Source: Cryomorphaceae bacterium | GTDB lineage: Bacteria; Bacteroidota; Bacteroidia; Flavobacteriales; Crocinitomicaceae | Reading direction: 5' to 3' | Assembly: GCA_021298235.1 (NCBI GenBank) | Contig: JAJTDX010000012.1 | Span: forward strand, 1-31,744 | DNA: 31,744 bases | Shown: one piece after another, positions 7,988 to 17,278 of the stretch | How the letters are laid out: the number at the start of each line of letters is the position of its first letter | Position numbering within the stretch: the first letter of the stretch is position 1 | The notes under the pieces: model-generated | The model's input: only the letters and a program-made list of their open reading frames with translations | What the model was told of the DNA's origin: nothing | Databases searched by the model: none | Position numbers and translations under genes: made by a program

Positions 7988-9579
7988 CAAAAGTCGTTGT
8001 AATGATTCAGAATACCTGTGCGAAGCCCCACATGGATTAAGCTCGCCGGGTTGTTTGATAGATTGTCCTTCCGAAAGATCCAACTCCCAAACAAACACAG
8101 GTTCATTTTTCGGTTAAAGCGGTAGCCCACTTCAAGCGCATTATGTGTGATTTTCCCGTTTACCTTATCTGGGGATGTATAAATGGGGAGCCAGTTTGTA
8201 GCATCAAACTCTTTTAAGTTGAAAATGACAAGCTTCTCACTGACATATAGTCGATTCCATTCATACGTAATTCGTAAAATAAATTCGTCAAAGGCCTCTC
8301 CTTGAATCGTAGCAAGTGGTAAATTGTAATGGCTGTAGGACAGACTTGGATTTCCGTTGTTGTAAGTTCCTTTTGGAACATGATTAAATTCTGCCTGCAC
8401 CATTAAGTCCCGTTGACCCGCAAGGCTGTATGCTCGAATACCCAATTGAAATGCAGGGTTGTTAAAGTGTCCGTTGCTACTTGCTAGCTGGCCATATGCA
8501 TGGTATTTTTCAAAAAAAGTATACCCTGCGTTGATCCCTAAAAGATAGTTCAGTTCGTTCCGGGACAGGAGGGGCAGTGCAGAACCAGGAACCGGTGAAT
8601 AGAACAGTGGGTGAACTCGTTTCGATACTATGGAGTCACCTCTCGACCAAATTACGCCTTCAAAAAGACTAACAACAAGTCCCTTAAAGGGTTTGTAGCT
8701 GATATAGTTCACAGAATATGCTTTAGATTCGTAATACGATTCTACTGAGCTGCTGACAGGCCTTCGAATCAAATTAAACAATCGCATTCGAATGCAGTTT
8801 ATTTCGATTTTATCTGTGGCTTTTAATACGGTTCGCAAAAATGGCGCAGGGACAGAATTATCAGACAAGAGGAGCGACCGGTATCCATCCCCTATGAAAT
8901 GTGAAGTGTTACCAGCTATAAAGTGTATTGCCTTGTTGGGTCGATAAATAATATTTCCTGTGGCATAAGCATAGTCGAAACCGTCAATTTTAAAGGGTTT
9001 CGTTCTGGCAGCACCCGGAATTACTGCATTTTGTTGAGAGTAGGTGCCAGACGCTTGTTGGGTATAAAGCTCACCTACAGACTGAAAAAATGAGCTTTGA
9101 TATGCCGCAAAACGACCTTGATTTTCGTAGATAGAAGTTGAAAAAGAAAACTGTTTCAAGAGATCTCCTTCAATATAGATTCCACGTGTGTTTTGAAATA
9201 GTCTCCTTTGCGATGTGTCGGATAGGTCTTTTCCTACCCTTAAATCTGCAATGGGCGAAATGTTAAGTGAAAAGTCAGCCCCCTTGATTTCGAAAAGATG
9301 TTTTTTAAGAAGTATATCTGTGAGTGTATAGTATTGTTTTGAGGAATCGCGAATGGTGTGAGTAAGATCAATTTCACTTTCTATATATGGCAAGAGACCT
9401 GTTCCCTGAAAGCCTTTGACAATTTGTGGATTGAATAAGTTGTCTTTGAAAAATTGGTCGATGAACTGTGTGTTGTGTTGACTATAACAGGGTGCGCTGT
9501 ACCATGAACATAATAGTATCAATGGGAGAACAAATCTTAAGAGATAAATTTCGACTTTCAACCAGTTCTGTTTTATCAT
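7987..9579 (-). CDS. Wzi/RemB-like outer membrane barrel protein (first of pair)
   Basis: 530 residues. The N-terminus has a hydrophobic segment (FVLPLILLCSWYSAPCYSQ) consistent with a signal peptide. A large beta-barrel follows, containing FIGDGYRSLLLSDNSVPAPF, the counterpart of the GEGSRSLFLSD segment in the downstream protein. The two are probably an ancient tandem duplication sharing an approximate length of 480-530 residues. Similarity to capsule-assembly Wzi-type and RemB-type proteins is judged from these motifs only. If correct, the pair sits in the outer membrane and interacts with exopolysaccharide or gliding machinery. Confidence 0.6.
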   Translation of the reverse strand: MIKQNWLKVEIYLLRFVLPLILLCSWYSAPCYSQHNTQFIDQFFKDNLFNPQIVKGFQGTGLLPYIESEIDLTHTIRDSSKQYYTLTDILLKKHLFEIKGADFSLNISPIADLRVGKDLSDTSQRRLFQNTRGIYIEGDLLKQFSFSTSIYENQGRFAAYQSSFFQSVGELYTQQASGTYSQQNAVIPGAARTKPFKIDGFDYAYATGNIIYRPNKAIHFIAGNTSHFIGDGYRSLLLSDNSVPAPFLRTVLKATDKIEINCIRMRLFNLIRRPVSSSVESYYESKAYSVNYISYKPFKGLVVSLFEGVIWSRGDSIVSKRVHPLFYSPVPGSALPLLSRNELNYLLGINAGYTFFEKYHAYGQLASSNGHFNNPAFQLGIRAYSLAGQRDLMVQAEFNHVPKGTYNNGNPSLSYSHYNLPLATIQGEAFDEFILRITYEWNRLYVSEKLVIFNLKEFDATNWLPIYTSPDKVNGKITHNALEVGYRFNRKMNLCLFGSWIFRKDNLSNNPASLIHVGLRTGILNHYNDF

Positions 9580-9606
9580 TCAAAGATAGAAAAGCGCCAA
9601 AAACAA

Positions 9607-9630
9607 AAAAGACCGCTGCAGCGGTCTTTT
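9607..9630 (-). terminator. Palindromic terminator downstream of the T9SS cargo gene
   Basis: A perfect 24-base palindrome (AAAAGACCGCTG and its complement) is followed on the minus strand by TTTTTTG. It stands between the stop at 9652 and the next minus-strand start at 9579. It should therefore end transcription of the 9652-10452 gene and separate it from the barrel pair. Confidence 0.88.
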
Positions 9631-9651
9631 CTATGCGTCTTTGTTGAAAAG

Positions 9652-10452
9652 TTAATGTCTGACAATCAGCTTACGAGTGAATGTCTTTCCATCACTTTCG
9701 ACGAGAACAATATATACTCCATTTTTGAAATCCGAGACATTTATCGATTTAGTTCCATTTGAAATGGTTTCATTAAGCACAGATTTTCCAAGCGCATCAA
9801 CTACTTTAACCGAAGAAGCATGGTCGGTATTAAGGGTTATAGTTACATTTTCATCGGCAGGATTCGGAGCGATCGTTATGGATGGTGTATTTTTCTGTTG
9901 CGTAATACCCAATACATAGCTGATTGCTATATCAAGAGAGTCAACGTAGGTGTTATTCACTACATCGTAAAAATAATATCTGTACAATCCGTAACCAGCA
10001 GAGCTTGGGTCAGGAGTAATTCGAGGCTTTAGCTCAGCATCTAAACTATTAGTTGTTATCGCAGTTCCAGCTGCAATTATTGGAGCGGGATAAGAGGTAG
10101 AGTTTGGAGTCGAATATTCCAATCCTGACGCATTGTAACACAGGGGCGGCCAGCAAATCTGATCGATCCATGCAGTAGGAACATTTACTTCTTTGCGAAT
10201 AATTTTAAGTTGAATGTCAGAAGCCGCAGTATTTGTTACTTGAAAATGAGGCTCATAAATACCTGCCGTAAGGTCAGGACTCGATGGGTAAAGATTTATG
10301 CTATGTGTCCCACCGCCAAGGTTTGAACCACTCACCGGCAACGGACCAGCCATACCGTCTGGATCATAACGAATATCCAACACACTGTTTTGAGCAAAAA
10401 TGGCAGTCGCAGAAATCACTATACCCGCAAATAAAACAATCCCTTTTTTCAT
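9652..10452 (-). CDS. Secreted protein with T9SS type A C-terminal sorting domain
   Basis: 266 residues from ATG at 10452, where a clear signal peptide starts (MKKGIVLFAGIVISATAIFAQ). The extra 21 codons up to 10515 carry no signal and are rejected. The central part (about 25-185) has no family I recognise; it contains a cysteine pair in ICWPPLCYN. The last about 75 residues are a type A sorting domain: ITIAPNPADENVTITL, then VVDALGKSVLNETI, then INVSDFKNGVYIVLV, then FTRKLIVRH. It is therefore exported by T9SS and the tail is likely cleaved or lipid-anchored at the surface. It is transcribed away from the thioredoxin operon. Confidence 0.88.
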   Translation of the reverse strand: MKKGIVLFAGIVISATAIFAQNSVLDIRYDPDGMAGPLPVSGSNLGGGTHSINLYPSSPDLTAGIYEPHFQVTNTAASDIQLKIIRKEVNVPTAWIDQICWPPLCYNASGLEYSTPNSTSYPAPIIAAGTAITTNSLDAELKPRITPDPSSAGYGLYRYYFYDVVNNTYVDSLDIAISYVLGITQQKNTPSITIAPNPADENVTITLNTDHASSVKVVDALGKSVLNETISNGTKSINVSDFKNGVYIVLVESDGKTFTRKLIVRH

Positions 10453-10591
10453 AACTTTAGCTTTATCGTTTTCAAAAGTATTTCGAAAAATAGCAATTAT
10501 TGTGCACTTTTCCAAAGAACACTTGAAATCCTACAATTAAAATTCAGCGAGATGGGACATTTAGGATTTCAAGAATTTCATTCATTGTATC

Positions 10592-10623
10592 TTTGTGAGG
10601 AAGTTTACGTAAGCCTATCTTTG
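10592..10623 (+). promoter_or_regulatory. Bacteroidota-type promoter for the thioredoxin operon
   Basis: TTTG at 10592-10595, then 20 bases, then TATCTTTG at 10616-10623: an exact match to the Bacteroidota consensus TTTG-N19-21-TAnnTTTG. The expected transcript would have a leader of about 45 bases before ATG 10675. A second TATCTTTG lies 28 bases upstream (10588-10595) and overlaps the TTTG element. Confidence 0.75.
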
Positions 10624-10674
10624 ATTTCGGCAAGGTCATTGTAAATGCCCCTCAAAATTTAAATTAATCGAATC

Positions 10675-11211
10675 ATGAAAAAGTATTTTTTCCTCTTATT
10701 AAGTTTCAATCTAACCTTGGCAGTCCTTGCACAGGAGACACCTACCTCTGAGAATCATCTTTTTGAAGTTAAAAAATTACCCAATGTAGCGCTGAAGGAT
10801 ATGGACGGCAAATCGTTCAACACAGGCTCTCTAGGTTTTGAAGGCCCCGTGGTAATCAGTTTCTGGGCGACATGGTGTTCGCCGTGCAAGCGTGAACTGA
10901 ACACGATTCATGATTTGTATGAAGATTGGCAAGAGGAAACGGGAGTCAATCTAGTGGCCGTTTCTATTGATGACACAAAAACTTCGGCGCAAGTTCCAGC
11001 TTATGTTAATGGTAAGATGTGGGAATACCTCGTACTTATGGATCCCAACGGCGATTTTAAAAGGGCCATGGGAGTGAACAACGTTCCGCATACTTTTCTA
11101 GTAGACGCAGAAGGCAACATCGTATATTCTCACAACAACTATGCACCGGGCGACGAAACAAAGCTTTACGAGGAAATCAAGAAAATAGCCAAACCAAAGG
11201 CAAAAGAGTGA
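10675..11211 (+). CDS. TlpA/ResA-like periplasmic thioredoxin
   Basis: 178 residues: a signal peptide (MKKYFFLLLSFNLTLAVLAQ), then a thioredoxin fold of the AhpC/TlpA type. The active site FWATWCSPCKREL places the redox cysteines at about 68 and 71, and the cis-proline loop is NNVPHTFLVD. Such proteins reduce or isomerise disulfides of exported proteins in the periplasm. It is the first gene of a three-gene unit with a barrel protein 22 bases downstream and an Omp28-like protein that has its own CxxC. The group may jointly handle disulfides of surface proteins. The enzyme family is certain; the substrate is unknown. Confidence 0.9.
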   Translation: MKKYFFLLLSFNLTLAVLAQETPTSENHLFEVKKLPNVALKDMDGKSFNTGSLGFEGPVVISFWATWCSPCKRELNTIHDLYEDWQEETGVNLVAVSIDDTKTSAQVPAYVNGKMWEYLVLMDPNGDFKRAMGVNNVPHTFLVDAEGNIVYSHNNYAPGDETKLYEEIKKIAKPKAKE

Positions 11212-11233
11212 CGTTGCCAATCCTGAATTTTGA

Positions 11234-12982
11234 ATGAAAAAACTTTATTTACTACTTCTACTTTCGGGTACTTCTCTAACTTCCTTTGCTCAGGGGAGTA
11301 CAGGAGTATTCACCGGAAATATTGAATCTACTTTTCAGTATCTCAATGCGGACTCGTTGATCGGGGCGACACAACCGGATTCCAAGGGACTTTTGAATTC
11401 TTACATGAATGTTTTTTACACTCACGGGAATTTTAAGGCTGGAATGCGCTTCGAATCGTATCTGCCAAGAATTCAAGGATATCCCTCTACATTTGATGGT
11501 ACAGGACTTGGTATGCGCTACGTTGGATATGTAAATGACTTCGTAGATGTCACCGTGGGTTCCATTTATGAGCAATTTGGCTCAGGATTGTCGCTCCGCA
11601 CCTATGAGAATATGGGGTTGGGTTACGACAGCCAGTTGGATGGAGCTCGATTGAAGATCACGCCGAAAAAAGGGTTTACTGTAAAAGGGGTTTATGGCCT
11701 ATTGCGCTATGCCTTTCTGGATGGTCGAATTGTTCACAGCGATGGAATTGTGAGAGGATTTGATGGTGAATTGCATATCAATGAAGTATTTAAAAGTTGG
11801 GCAACTAAAAAATTGGACATAACCGTCGGAGGATCTTTTGTGAGTAAATATCAGAGAGACGACAATGAAGATTTGATCTTGCCGGAAAATGTGGGTTGCT
11901 ATGGTGGACGACTTCGGTTGAAATATGGCAAGTTCGCATTTGACGGAGAGTATGTTTATAAAGGTCAAGATCCATCCGAGGACAATCAGTATAATTTTAA
12001 CCCTGGCCATGCTGCAGTTTTCAACCTGGGATATTCTCAAAAAGGATTGGGCATCATTCTCTCTGCAAAATCGGTCGATAATATGAGTTACAGAGCGGAT
12101 CGTACAAAGCAGTTGCAGAACGTGTTGATCAATTTCTTGCCTTCACTGAATAAAACACATACGTACAATCTCGTTGCTTCACTTTATCCCTATGCAACGC
12201 AACCCGTAGGAGAAATGGCCTTTCAAGGTGAAGTTTTGTACACCTTCAAAAAAGGATCAAAGTTGGGAGGGAAATATGGTACAACGATAGACCTCAATTA
12301 TTCCAGTGCATTCCGTCCAATGAGGCACACATCTTCTATAAATCCTCTTGATTCAACGGGCGTAACCTATACTTCAGGCCTTTTTGATATCAGCGACAGC
12401 CTTTACTGGCAGGATATAAATTTCAACATCACTAAAAAATTCACTAAAGAATTCAGTGTGATCCTCAGTTACTTCAATATTACACTCAATAATGACGTGG
12501 CCACAGTTACCAAAGAACACGGCTTTATTCGATCAAATGTATTCGTGCTGGAGACGCAACACAAACTTAGTCCTGTGCAGTCACTGAGAACAGAGTTGCA
12601 ATTTCTTTTTGTTAATAAACGAGACTCTGTAGAGGTTCTTGATCCTGCCACAAATCAACAAACCCTTATTGAGAGAGACTATCCGTTTTATACCATGGGT
12701 GCTCCGGTTCCGGTGGACAAGGGTGCCTGGGCCACGCTACTTTTGGAGTACACCATCAATTCCAATTGGTTTGTGAGTGTGATGGATCAGTATAATTTTG
12801 GGAATTCTGAGAAGAAGTATAGGGCACATCACCCGTATCTTACTGTAGGGTTTATTCGTGAAGCAACACGGGTTACGGTTTCTTATGGCCGTCAGCGAGC
12901 AGGACTTTTCTGTGTAGGGGGTGTTTGCCGACCGGTTCCTGCATCCAATGGTTTAACACTTTCATTTACGCATAGCTTCTGA
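11234..12982 (+). CDS. DUF6029-like outer membrane protein
   Basis: 582 residues with a signal peptide (MKKLYLLLLLSGTSLTSFAQ). The first part resembles the Bacteroidota DUF6029 family: LNADSLIGATQPD, then NVFYTHGNFKAGMRFESYLP, then VTVGSIYEQFGSGLSLRTYE, then GYDSQLDGARLKITPKKG, then IVRGFDGELHINEVFK. The rest is a long series of amphipathic strands ending in LTLSFTHSF, so an outer-membrane barrel is likely. The function of this family is unknown. It follows the TlpA-like gene by 22 bases and precedes the Omp28-like gene by 4, which points to a functional unit. Confidence 0.75.
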   Translation: MKKLYLLLLLSGTSLTSFAQGSTGVFTGNIESTFQYLNADSLIGATQPDSKGLLNSYMNVFYTHGNFKAGMRFESYLPRIQGYPSTFDGTGLGMRYVGYVNDFVDVTVGSIYEQFGSGLSLRTYENMGLGYDSQLDGARLKITPKKGFTVKGVYGLLRYAFLDGRIVHSDGIVRGFDGELHINEVFKSWATKKLDITVGGSFVSKYQRDDNEDLILPENVGCYGGRLRLKYGKFAFDGEYVYKGQDPSEDNQYNFNPGHAAVFNLGYSQKGLGIILSAKSVDNMSYRADRTKQLQNVLINFLPSLNKTHTYNLVASLYPYATQPVGEMAFQGEVLYTFKKGSKLGGKYGTTIDLNYSSAFRPMRHTSSINPLDSTGVTYTSGLFDISDSLYWQDINFNITKKFTKEFSVILSYFNITLNNDVATVTKEHGFIRSNVFVLETQHKLSPVQSLRTELQFLFVNKRDSVEVLDPATNQQTLIERDYPFYTMGAPVPVDKGAWATLLLEYTINSNWFVSVMDQYNFGNSEKKYRAHHPYLTVGFIREATRVTVSYGRQRAGLFCVGGVCRPVPASNGLTLSFTHSF

Positions 12983-12986
12983 TCCA

Positions 12987-13958
12987 ATGAAAATTGTTCG
13001 AGTTTTATATTTCGCACTTGGTTTGTTCGCTTTTATTTCTTGCGATAAGGTAGAAAATCCGTTTCCAAAGGCTATCAGTGTCGACCTTGACACTACGATT
13101 TACCCGGGTAATTGGAGCGATTATGTCGCCAATGAATGGCCGGATTTCGCCACCTTACCACAGGAGGATCCAAACAGAAATGCCCTGATAGAGGACTTTA
13201 CAGGTCACAATTGTAGCTTTTGTCCTGCAGCCGGTGAAGTTGCACACAGTATCCACGAAGCAGATCCCACGCATGTTTTTATAGCAAGTATCCATGCATC
13301 TAACACTACGGACGGGATGTCTTCATTTCAATCTGTGAATGTAGCACAGGGATATACAATTCAGTTTTATAATAACGAGTCTTTACAGCTGGGTGCATTC
13401 TTCGGTAATTCAATTGTAAACTCAGGATTTTTTGGAAACCCTGCAGGTACTGTTAGCCGCACAAACGTTGGAGGCGAGTATTTCGCTGGTTCAGGACTTT
13501 GGCAGTCAAAAGTTGATAATGTTCTTGCTTCTTCTCTAAAAGTTGCCGTTAAAGCGAAAGTGAATTATTATGAAACACCAAAGCACGGATATTACCTGCA
13601 TACTGAAATAGAAAAATTGGATAATTCAATTCAAAATGACCTTGCTTTGGTAGTGTATATGATTGAAGATTCACTCATCGGACCTCAAAATGTGAGCAAT
13701 GTGTATACCCCTGAGTATGTTCACCGAGATATTTTCCGTGGAACAGCTGACGGTCGTTTGTGGGGCCGAACACTTGATTCAGAGACGTTTGTAAACGGAA
13801 AATATTATTTGGATTATTCCGGAATTATTCCTGATCAACTTGTTCCGCAGGGAGCGCCTTCTAATGGGCACAATGCAGAAAACATGCATCTGTTGATCTA
13901 CGTTTACGATAAAGTAACACTGGAAATTTACCAGATTATCAAGAAGAAATTCGTCTAA
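12987..13958 (+). CDS. Omp28-related lipoprotein with CxxC motif
   Basis: 323 residues. The N-terminus VLYFALGLFAFISCDK suggests lipoprotein processing at Cys19. Residues about 62-95 contain NRNALIEDFTGHNCSFCPAA, the Omp28-related family hallmark, with Cys76 and Cys79 in a thioredoxin-like CxxC. The remainder is consistent with the beta-rich half of the family. It is an envelope protein whose redox-like motif matches the operon's leading thioredoxin, so thiol exchange between them is plausible but unproven. It ends only 6 bases from a convergent gene's stop. Confidence 0.82.
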   Translation: MKIVRVLYFALGLFAFISCDKVENPFPKAISVDLDTTIYPGNWSDYVANEWPDFATLPQEDPNRNALIEDFTGHNCSFCPAAGEVAHSIHEADPTHVFIASIHASNTTDGMSSFQSVNVAQGYTIQFYNNESLQLGAFFGNSIVNSGFFGNPAGTVSRTNVGGEYFAGSGLWQSKVDNVLASSLKVAVKAKVNYYETPKHGYYLHTEIEKLDNSIQNDLALVVYMIEDSLIGPQNVSNVYTPEYVHRDIFRGTADGRLWGRTLDSETFVNGKYYLDYSGIIPDQLVPQGAPSNGHNAENMHLLIYVYDKVTLEIYQIIKKKFV

Positions 13959-13964
13959 AAGGAC

Positions 13965-14432
13965 TTATTCGAATTCTATCAGTATTGCCCCTTTCTCTAC
14001 AACTTGTTCGGATCTTATAAGGATAGACTTAACTGTACCGATTCCTTCGGCTTTCAAAACGTTTTCCATTTTCATCGCCTCCAGCGAAAGAATAGCATCG
14101 CCAGGTTGCAATTCCTGTCCAATTTCAACATTTATTTGAAGAATTCTACCCGGCATTGGTGCAGCAAGCTCTTTAAGTTTTCTCACCTTTGGTTTATCCA
14201 GACCCATTGCAGAAATAAGATCGTCAAGCTCCCCTTTCTTTTTCACTGTGAATGTCCGATGGTTGATTTTTACAACCAAGGTGTTCGACTCCGAGGCATT
14301 TTCAATGATTTCGCCGTTGAATTTTTTTCCTTTGTATGTAATCGTAAAAAAACGGTGATCGTCCCATTTTAGAGCTGCTCCATCCGCTCCAACAACTTCT
14401 TTTCCGTCAAAGTACCAGGTTCTGTTTGCCAT
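13965..14432 (-). CDS. Biotin carboxyl carrier (biotinyl-lipoyl) domain protein
   Basis: 155 residues. The C-terminal 65 residues are a biotinyl domain: APMPGRILQINVEIGQELQP, then LSLEAMKMENVLKAEGIG, with the biotin-accepting Lys at 121 in EAMKM. The N-terminal about 80 residues resemble the linker/BT segment found in acyl-CoA carboxylase alpha chains. As a free-standing subunit it would shuttle CO2 on biotin for an acetyl-, propionyl- or methylmalonyl-CoA carboxylase or decarboxylase complex in the cytoplasm. The partner subunits are not in the window, so the acyl substrate is unknown. Confidence 0.9.
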   Translation of the reverse strand: MANRTWYFDGKEVVGADGAALKWDDHRFFTITYKGKKFNGEIIENASESNTLVVKINHRTFTVKKKGELDDLISAMGLDKPKVRKLKELAAPMPGRILQINVEIGQELQPGDAILSLEAMKMENVLKAEGIGTVKSILIRSEQVVEKGAILIEFE

Positions 14433-14541
14433 TCATCGTTGATTTTATGCAAAAATAAGAGATTCCTCTTGCCCCATACTTTTTTCGGTCAAGGTTCGGA
14501 AATAATTTCTCAGTTTTGTGTTTCAGATAAAATGTGCACAG

Positions 14542-17163
14542 ATGAAAAAGACTATGGTTATTTTATTGGTTGTTTTAATGGTGAGTTGTATGCCGAAGAA
14601 ACAATCAGAGCCGATAACAGGGGATGTTGAATTGTTAAATACCGATTCACTTTCCTTCTCAGAATCCGAGGAAATAAAGCCCGAGCGTCCGGTTTACAGA
14701 GCCGCTGAGACTATCCTGACAGATTTGATCCATACCCGGCTGGAAGTGAGCTTTGATTGGAAGTTATCCAGAATGAAAGGACTCGCACAACTAACTGCTA
14801 AACCTCATTTTTATCCTTCTGACAGTTTAATTCTCGATGCCAAGGGAATGGACATTCTCAAAGTACAATTGGATGGAAAGGATCTCACCTACACCTACGA
14901 CAGCAGTTACCTTAAAATCAAATTGGGGCGAACATTTACCCGTTCAGACAAGTACACAGTAAACATTTCATATGTAGCCAAACCTGACGAACGAGTTACC
15001 GGCGGAAGCTCAGCAATTACCTCTGATAAAGGACTTTATTTCATAAATCCGAAGGGAGAAGAAAAATCAAAAATGCCGCAAATCTGGACTCAGGGAGAAA
15101 CCGAGGCGAGCTCAGTTTGGTTCCCAACGATTGATGCTCCGAACGTTAAAACCACCCAGGAAATATTTATCACAGTTGAGGATAAATATGTGACCTTGTC
15201 AAATGGCAAACTCGTTTCTTCCAAGAAAAATTCAGATGGTACGCGCACCGACCACTGGAAGCAGGATTTGCCTCATGCGCCATATTTATTCATGATGGGT
15301 ATTGGGGAATTTAAAGTAGTGAAAGACGTATATACGCGTCCCGACGGAACAAAAATGGACGTTAACTATTACGTTGAACCTGAGTGGGAACCATATGCGA
15401 AAGCTATTTTTGGGGAGACACCGAACATGATTGCCTATTTTTCGAAATTATTGGGAGTTGAATACCCATGGGATAAATACCATCAGATTGTCGTAAGAGA
15501 GTATGTCTCTGGCGCTATGGAAAATACCGGCGCGGTCATCTTTGGAGATTTTGTTTACAAGAATGACAGAGAATTGCTTGACGGGAATGACCAATCGACT
15601 ATAGCTCACGAGCTTTTCCATCACTGGTTTGGCGATCTGGTTACGTGCGAATCTTGGTCCAACCTTCCGCTAAATGAATCCTTTGCTAATTACAGTCAAT
15701 ATTTATGGGATGAGTATAGATTTGGACTGGATGAGGCCGATTATCAGGCCGAAGGCGAAGCTGATGGGTATTTTCAGAGTGCACAGGGGGGAGGATACCA
15801 TAACCTTATCTGGTTCGATTACGAGGATAAAGAACAAATGTTCGATGGCCATTCGTACAACAAGGGGGGGCGTATTTTACATATGCTTCGATGTTATCTC
15901 GGTGATGAGGCCTTTTTCAAAGGAATCAATCTATATTTAACAGCAAACAAGTTTAAGCCGGCTGAGTTTCATCAGTTGAGGCTGGCATTTGAAGATGTCA
16001 GCGGAGAGGATTTAAACTGGTTTTTTAATCAATGGTTTCTTGGTTCCGCACATCCGGTGCTTGATGTGTCACAAAAATTTGATGCCGCAGCCGCAAGCGT
16101 CACCGTTTCAGTAAAGCAAAATCAAAGTCTGGAAATTTCTCCTATTTTCAGATTGCCTGTAGATGTTGCTGTTTTCGATTCTGAAGGAAAACATGTGCAC
16201 AGAATCTTTATCGATCAGCTGGAACAGTCTTTTGTTCTACCGGTAAAGGGGGAATTGAAGTGTGTTCTTTTCGATGATCAACAAATGTTACTCGCCAAGA
16301 TCAGAGAAGACAAACCAGTGGATCAGTATATCTTCCAGTACTATAATGGAAAGCGATACAAAGCAAGAAAAAATGCACTGAATTATGGAACCAAGGGCAA
16401 AGATCCAAGAATCCAGCAATTGATTCTTGACGGATTAAAAGATCCTTTCTGGAGCATACGTTTGTCTGCGATTGAAAAAGCTTCTAAATTGAATGAGGAA
16501 AATAAAGTGAAGGCACTTTCAATGATTCGATCACTTGCCACGGATGACGCGAATTCTCAAGTCCGCTCTTCGGCTTTAAATTACCTAGGATCCAATGCTG
16601 ATGAGGCGATGGTAAAGGAGATTGCCAAAGACAGGATAGAAAAGGATCGGTCTTATTCAGTGATTTCTACTGCACTGAAACAATTAGGAAAATTGGATGC
16701 TGATTTTGCTATGGAAAAAGCAGCTGCATTGGAGGCAGAACGCTCCTCAAAAATGATTTCAGGCATTGCCCAATTATATGGTTCCTTTGGAAAAGAGGAG
16801 AAATTGAAGTTTTTTGAAAATACTCTTAAAGGTGGAATTCTTCAAGGATTTGATGAGCTTGGAGTTCTCAATTCTCTGACATACTTTGTTTCTAGACAAG
16901 AGCCCGAGGTTTTAGATAAAGCGTATGAATTGTATGACTATCTTTCTGAAAATGGAGCCTTTTACACGCAAATGTTCCTGCCCCAAAATGTCGGGTATCT
17001 GGTCTCAGCATTTGGTGATAAAATCGATGAATTAAATCTTCAGGTGGAAGAATTCGAAAAGAGTAAAGATGCAGCGTTAGCGGATCAATGTCGTAAAAAG
17101 ATCAAAAAATATGAGGTGCTAAAGGAAAAGTATGCCCCTTTAGCGTCATCCCCCGAGGAATAA
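14542..17163 (+). CDS. M1 family zinc aminopeptidase, lipoprotein
   Basis: 873 residues from ATG 14542, where a signal with a lipobox-like end occurs (MKKTMVILLVVLMVSC); the upstream GTG at 14518 is rejected. The substrate-binding exopeptidase motif GAMEN is at about 324-328. The zinc site HELFHHW gives His356, Glu357 and His360, and the third ligand Glu379 lies in NESFANYSQYLWDE. The C-terminal third (about 600-873) is helical and HEAT-like (SIRLSAIEKASKLNEENK, SQVRSSALNYLG). It is expected to trim N-terminal residues from peptides in the periplasm or at the membrane. All catalytic residues are present. Confidence 0.93.
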   Translation: MKKTMVILLVVLMVSCMPKKQSEPITGDVELLNTDSLSFSESEEIKPERPVYRAAETILTDLIHTRLEVSFDWKLSRMKGLAQLTAKPHFYPSDSLILDAKGMDILKVQLDGKDLTYTYDSSYLKIKLGRTFTRSDKYTVNISYVAKPDERVTGGSSAITSDKGLYFINPKGEEKSKMPQIWTQGETEASSVWFPTIDAPNVKTTQEIFITVEDKYVTLSNGKLVSSKKNSDGTRTDHWKQDLPHAPYLFMMGIGEFKVVKDVYTRPDGTKMDVNYYVEPEWEPYAKAIFGETPNMIAYFSKLLGVEYPWDKYHQIVVREYVSGAMENTGAVIFGDFVYKNDRELLDGNDQSTIAHELFHHWFGDLVTCESWSNLPLNESFANYSQYLWDEYRFGLDEADYQAEGEADGYFQSAQGGGYHNLIWFDYEDKEQMFDGHSYNKGGRILHMLRCYLGDEAFFKGINLYLTANKFKPAEFHQLRLAFEDVSGEDLNWFFNQWFLGSAHPVLDVSQKFDAAAASVTVSVKQNQSLEISPIFRLPVDVAVFDSEGKHVHRIFIDQLEQSFVLPVKGELKCVLFDDQQMLLAKIREDKPVDQYIFQYYNGKRYKARKNALNYGTKGKDPRIQQLILDGLKDPFWSIRLSAIEKASKLNEENKVKALSMIRSLATDDANSQVRSSALNYLGSNADEAMVKEIAKDRIEKDRSYSVISTALKQLGKLDADFAMEKAAALEAERSSKMISGIAQLYGSFGKEEKLKFFENTLKGGILQGFDELGVLNSLTYFVSRQEPEVLDKAYELYDYLSENGAFYTQMFLPQNVGYLVSAFGDKIDELNLQVEEFEKSKDAALADQCRKKIKKYEVLKEKYAPLASSPEE

Positions 17164-17208
17164 CCGAGGTGTTTTTTTGACGAAATTTTAAACATTTTTT
17201 AAATTTTA

Positions 17209-17240
17209 TTTGTTTCATTTCGAAATTCGGTTTATATTTG
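17209..17240 (+). promoter_or_regulatory. Bacteroidota-type promoter of bcp
   Basis: TTTG at 17209-17212, a 20-base spacer, then TATATTTG at 17233-17240, an exact consensus match. The expected leader is about 32 bases to ATG 17279. Confidence 0.75.
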
Positions 17241-17278
17241 ATTAATAAATCGTCAAAAAACAATTAATAATTCGACGT

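Noticed and set aside
7988..8098. N-terminal extension of the second barrel gene
   Set aside because: It lies within the upstream coding sequence; a signal peptide begins at 7987 with a TGATG overlap.
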